The position numbers and the translations under genes were made by a program. Below are positions 6,098-6,408 of a DNA stretch of 6,408 bases, one piece after another. The stretch spans positions 1 through 6,408 of the forward strand of contig JAWLEI010000129.1 in NCBI GenBank assembly GCA_041686195.1, read 5' to 3'. The first letter of the stretch is position 1. Each line of letters opens with the position of its first letter. Under the pieces are notes generated by a model. It was not told the origin of the DNA, ran no database searches, and was given only the letters and a program-made list of their open reading frames with translations. Source of the DNA: Desulfovermiculus sp041686195 (GTDB lineage: Bacteria; Desulfobacterota; Desulfovibrionia; Desulfovibrionales; Desulfothermaceae).

Positions 6098-6408
6098 AGA
6101 GGCCCTGGTTGTTATTCTCAAAGCGTGGACAATTTCCTGTGCTATGTGGATAAAGGGCACTATGATCAGACTGTATTTCATCGAATTGTCCGCGGTTTTG
6201 TTATCCAGGGAGGCGGATATGACCGGGATTTGAACAAAAAAAAGCCTGATGAGCCTATTGCCAGCGAAGCACGAGGAGGGTTGTCTAACATAAAGGGCAG
6301 CCTCAGCATGGCTAGGGCTTGGGATAAGGACTCAGCCCGGGATGAATTTTTCATCAATGCGGCTGATAATCCTAACCTGGATCATGTCGACGATACAGAT
6401 GAAAGTTT
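6098..6408 (+). pseudogene. Cyclophilin-type peptidyl-prolyl cis-trans isomerase lacking its N-terminus, 3' end cut by window edge
   Basis: The frame is open from just after a TAA (6095-6097) to the right edge. From 6125 it reads VDNFLCYVDKGHYD, then TVFHRIVRGFVIQGGGY, GSLSMAR and DEFFINAADNPNLDH, which are the core blocks of bacterial cyclophilins (PpiA/PpiB-like) with the catalytic FHR arginine, GF phenylalanine, Q of IQGG and FFIN phenylalanine all present. The family assists protein folding by isomerising X-Pro bonds. Normally about 20-25 residues (first beta strand, ending in something like EL…KAP) precede this point, but here the frame has only about nine unrelated codons after a stop, with no ATG and no ribosome site; GTG 6125 has no Shine-Dalgarno. 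Another frame at 6105-6125 reads LVVILKA, which resembles the missing strand, suggesting a frameshift or small deletion. Family sure; pseudogene status likely but could reflect a sequencing error. Confidence 0.6.

Overview
The window looks like chromosomal DNA of moderate-to-high GC content from a Gram-negative bacterium. A Desulfobacterota/Desulfovibrionales-type sulfate reducer is my best guess, because a Spy/ZraP-like Met-rich periplasmic protein, an acyl-CoA synthetase–ACP–PlsC fusion, a UMF1-type MFS transporter and an SDH-type serine proteinase remnant are all familiar there. That assignment comes from family resemblance, not from a search.

Layout: (1) 1-557, minus strand: a secreted Spy/CpxP/ZraP-like protein with a methionine-rich tail that runs off the left edge. 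(2) 558-1157: a divergent intergenic region. It holds candidate promoters for both directions and, at 844-1088, a broken gene that keeps only the N-terminus and C-terminus of an SDH-family (ClpP-class) serine proteinase, joined out of frame. (3) 1158-3740, plus strand: an 860-residue three-domain fusion (AMP-forming acyl ligase, acyl carrier protein, PlsC acyltransferase). (4) 3769-5073, minus strand: a 12-TM UMF1-type MFS transporter, convergent with the fusion gene and separated from it by only 28 bases. (5) 5178-5972, minus strand: a class I SAM-dependent methyltransferase of unknown substrate. (6) 5973-6097: a divergent intergenic region with a candidate promoter and a perfect 12-bp palindrome. 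(7) 6098-6408, plus strand: a cyclophilin-type peptidyl-prolyl isomerase reading frame. Its catalytic core is well preserved but it has no credible N-terminus, and it runs off the right edge.

The genes do not form one pathway. The intact ones are an envelope metal/stress protein, a self-contained lipid acylation enzyme, a transporter and a methyltransferase. The strand order is minus, plus, minus, minus, plus, so only the transporter and methyltransferase could share a transcript. No tRNA, rRNA, CRISPR array, insertion sequence or clear intrinsic terminator was seen. The most notable points are the inverted, ACP-containing version of the Aas-type enzyme and two apparently decayed genes in 6.4 kb.
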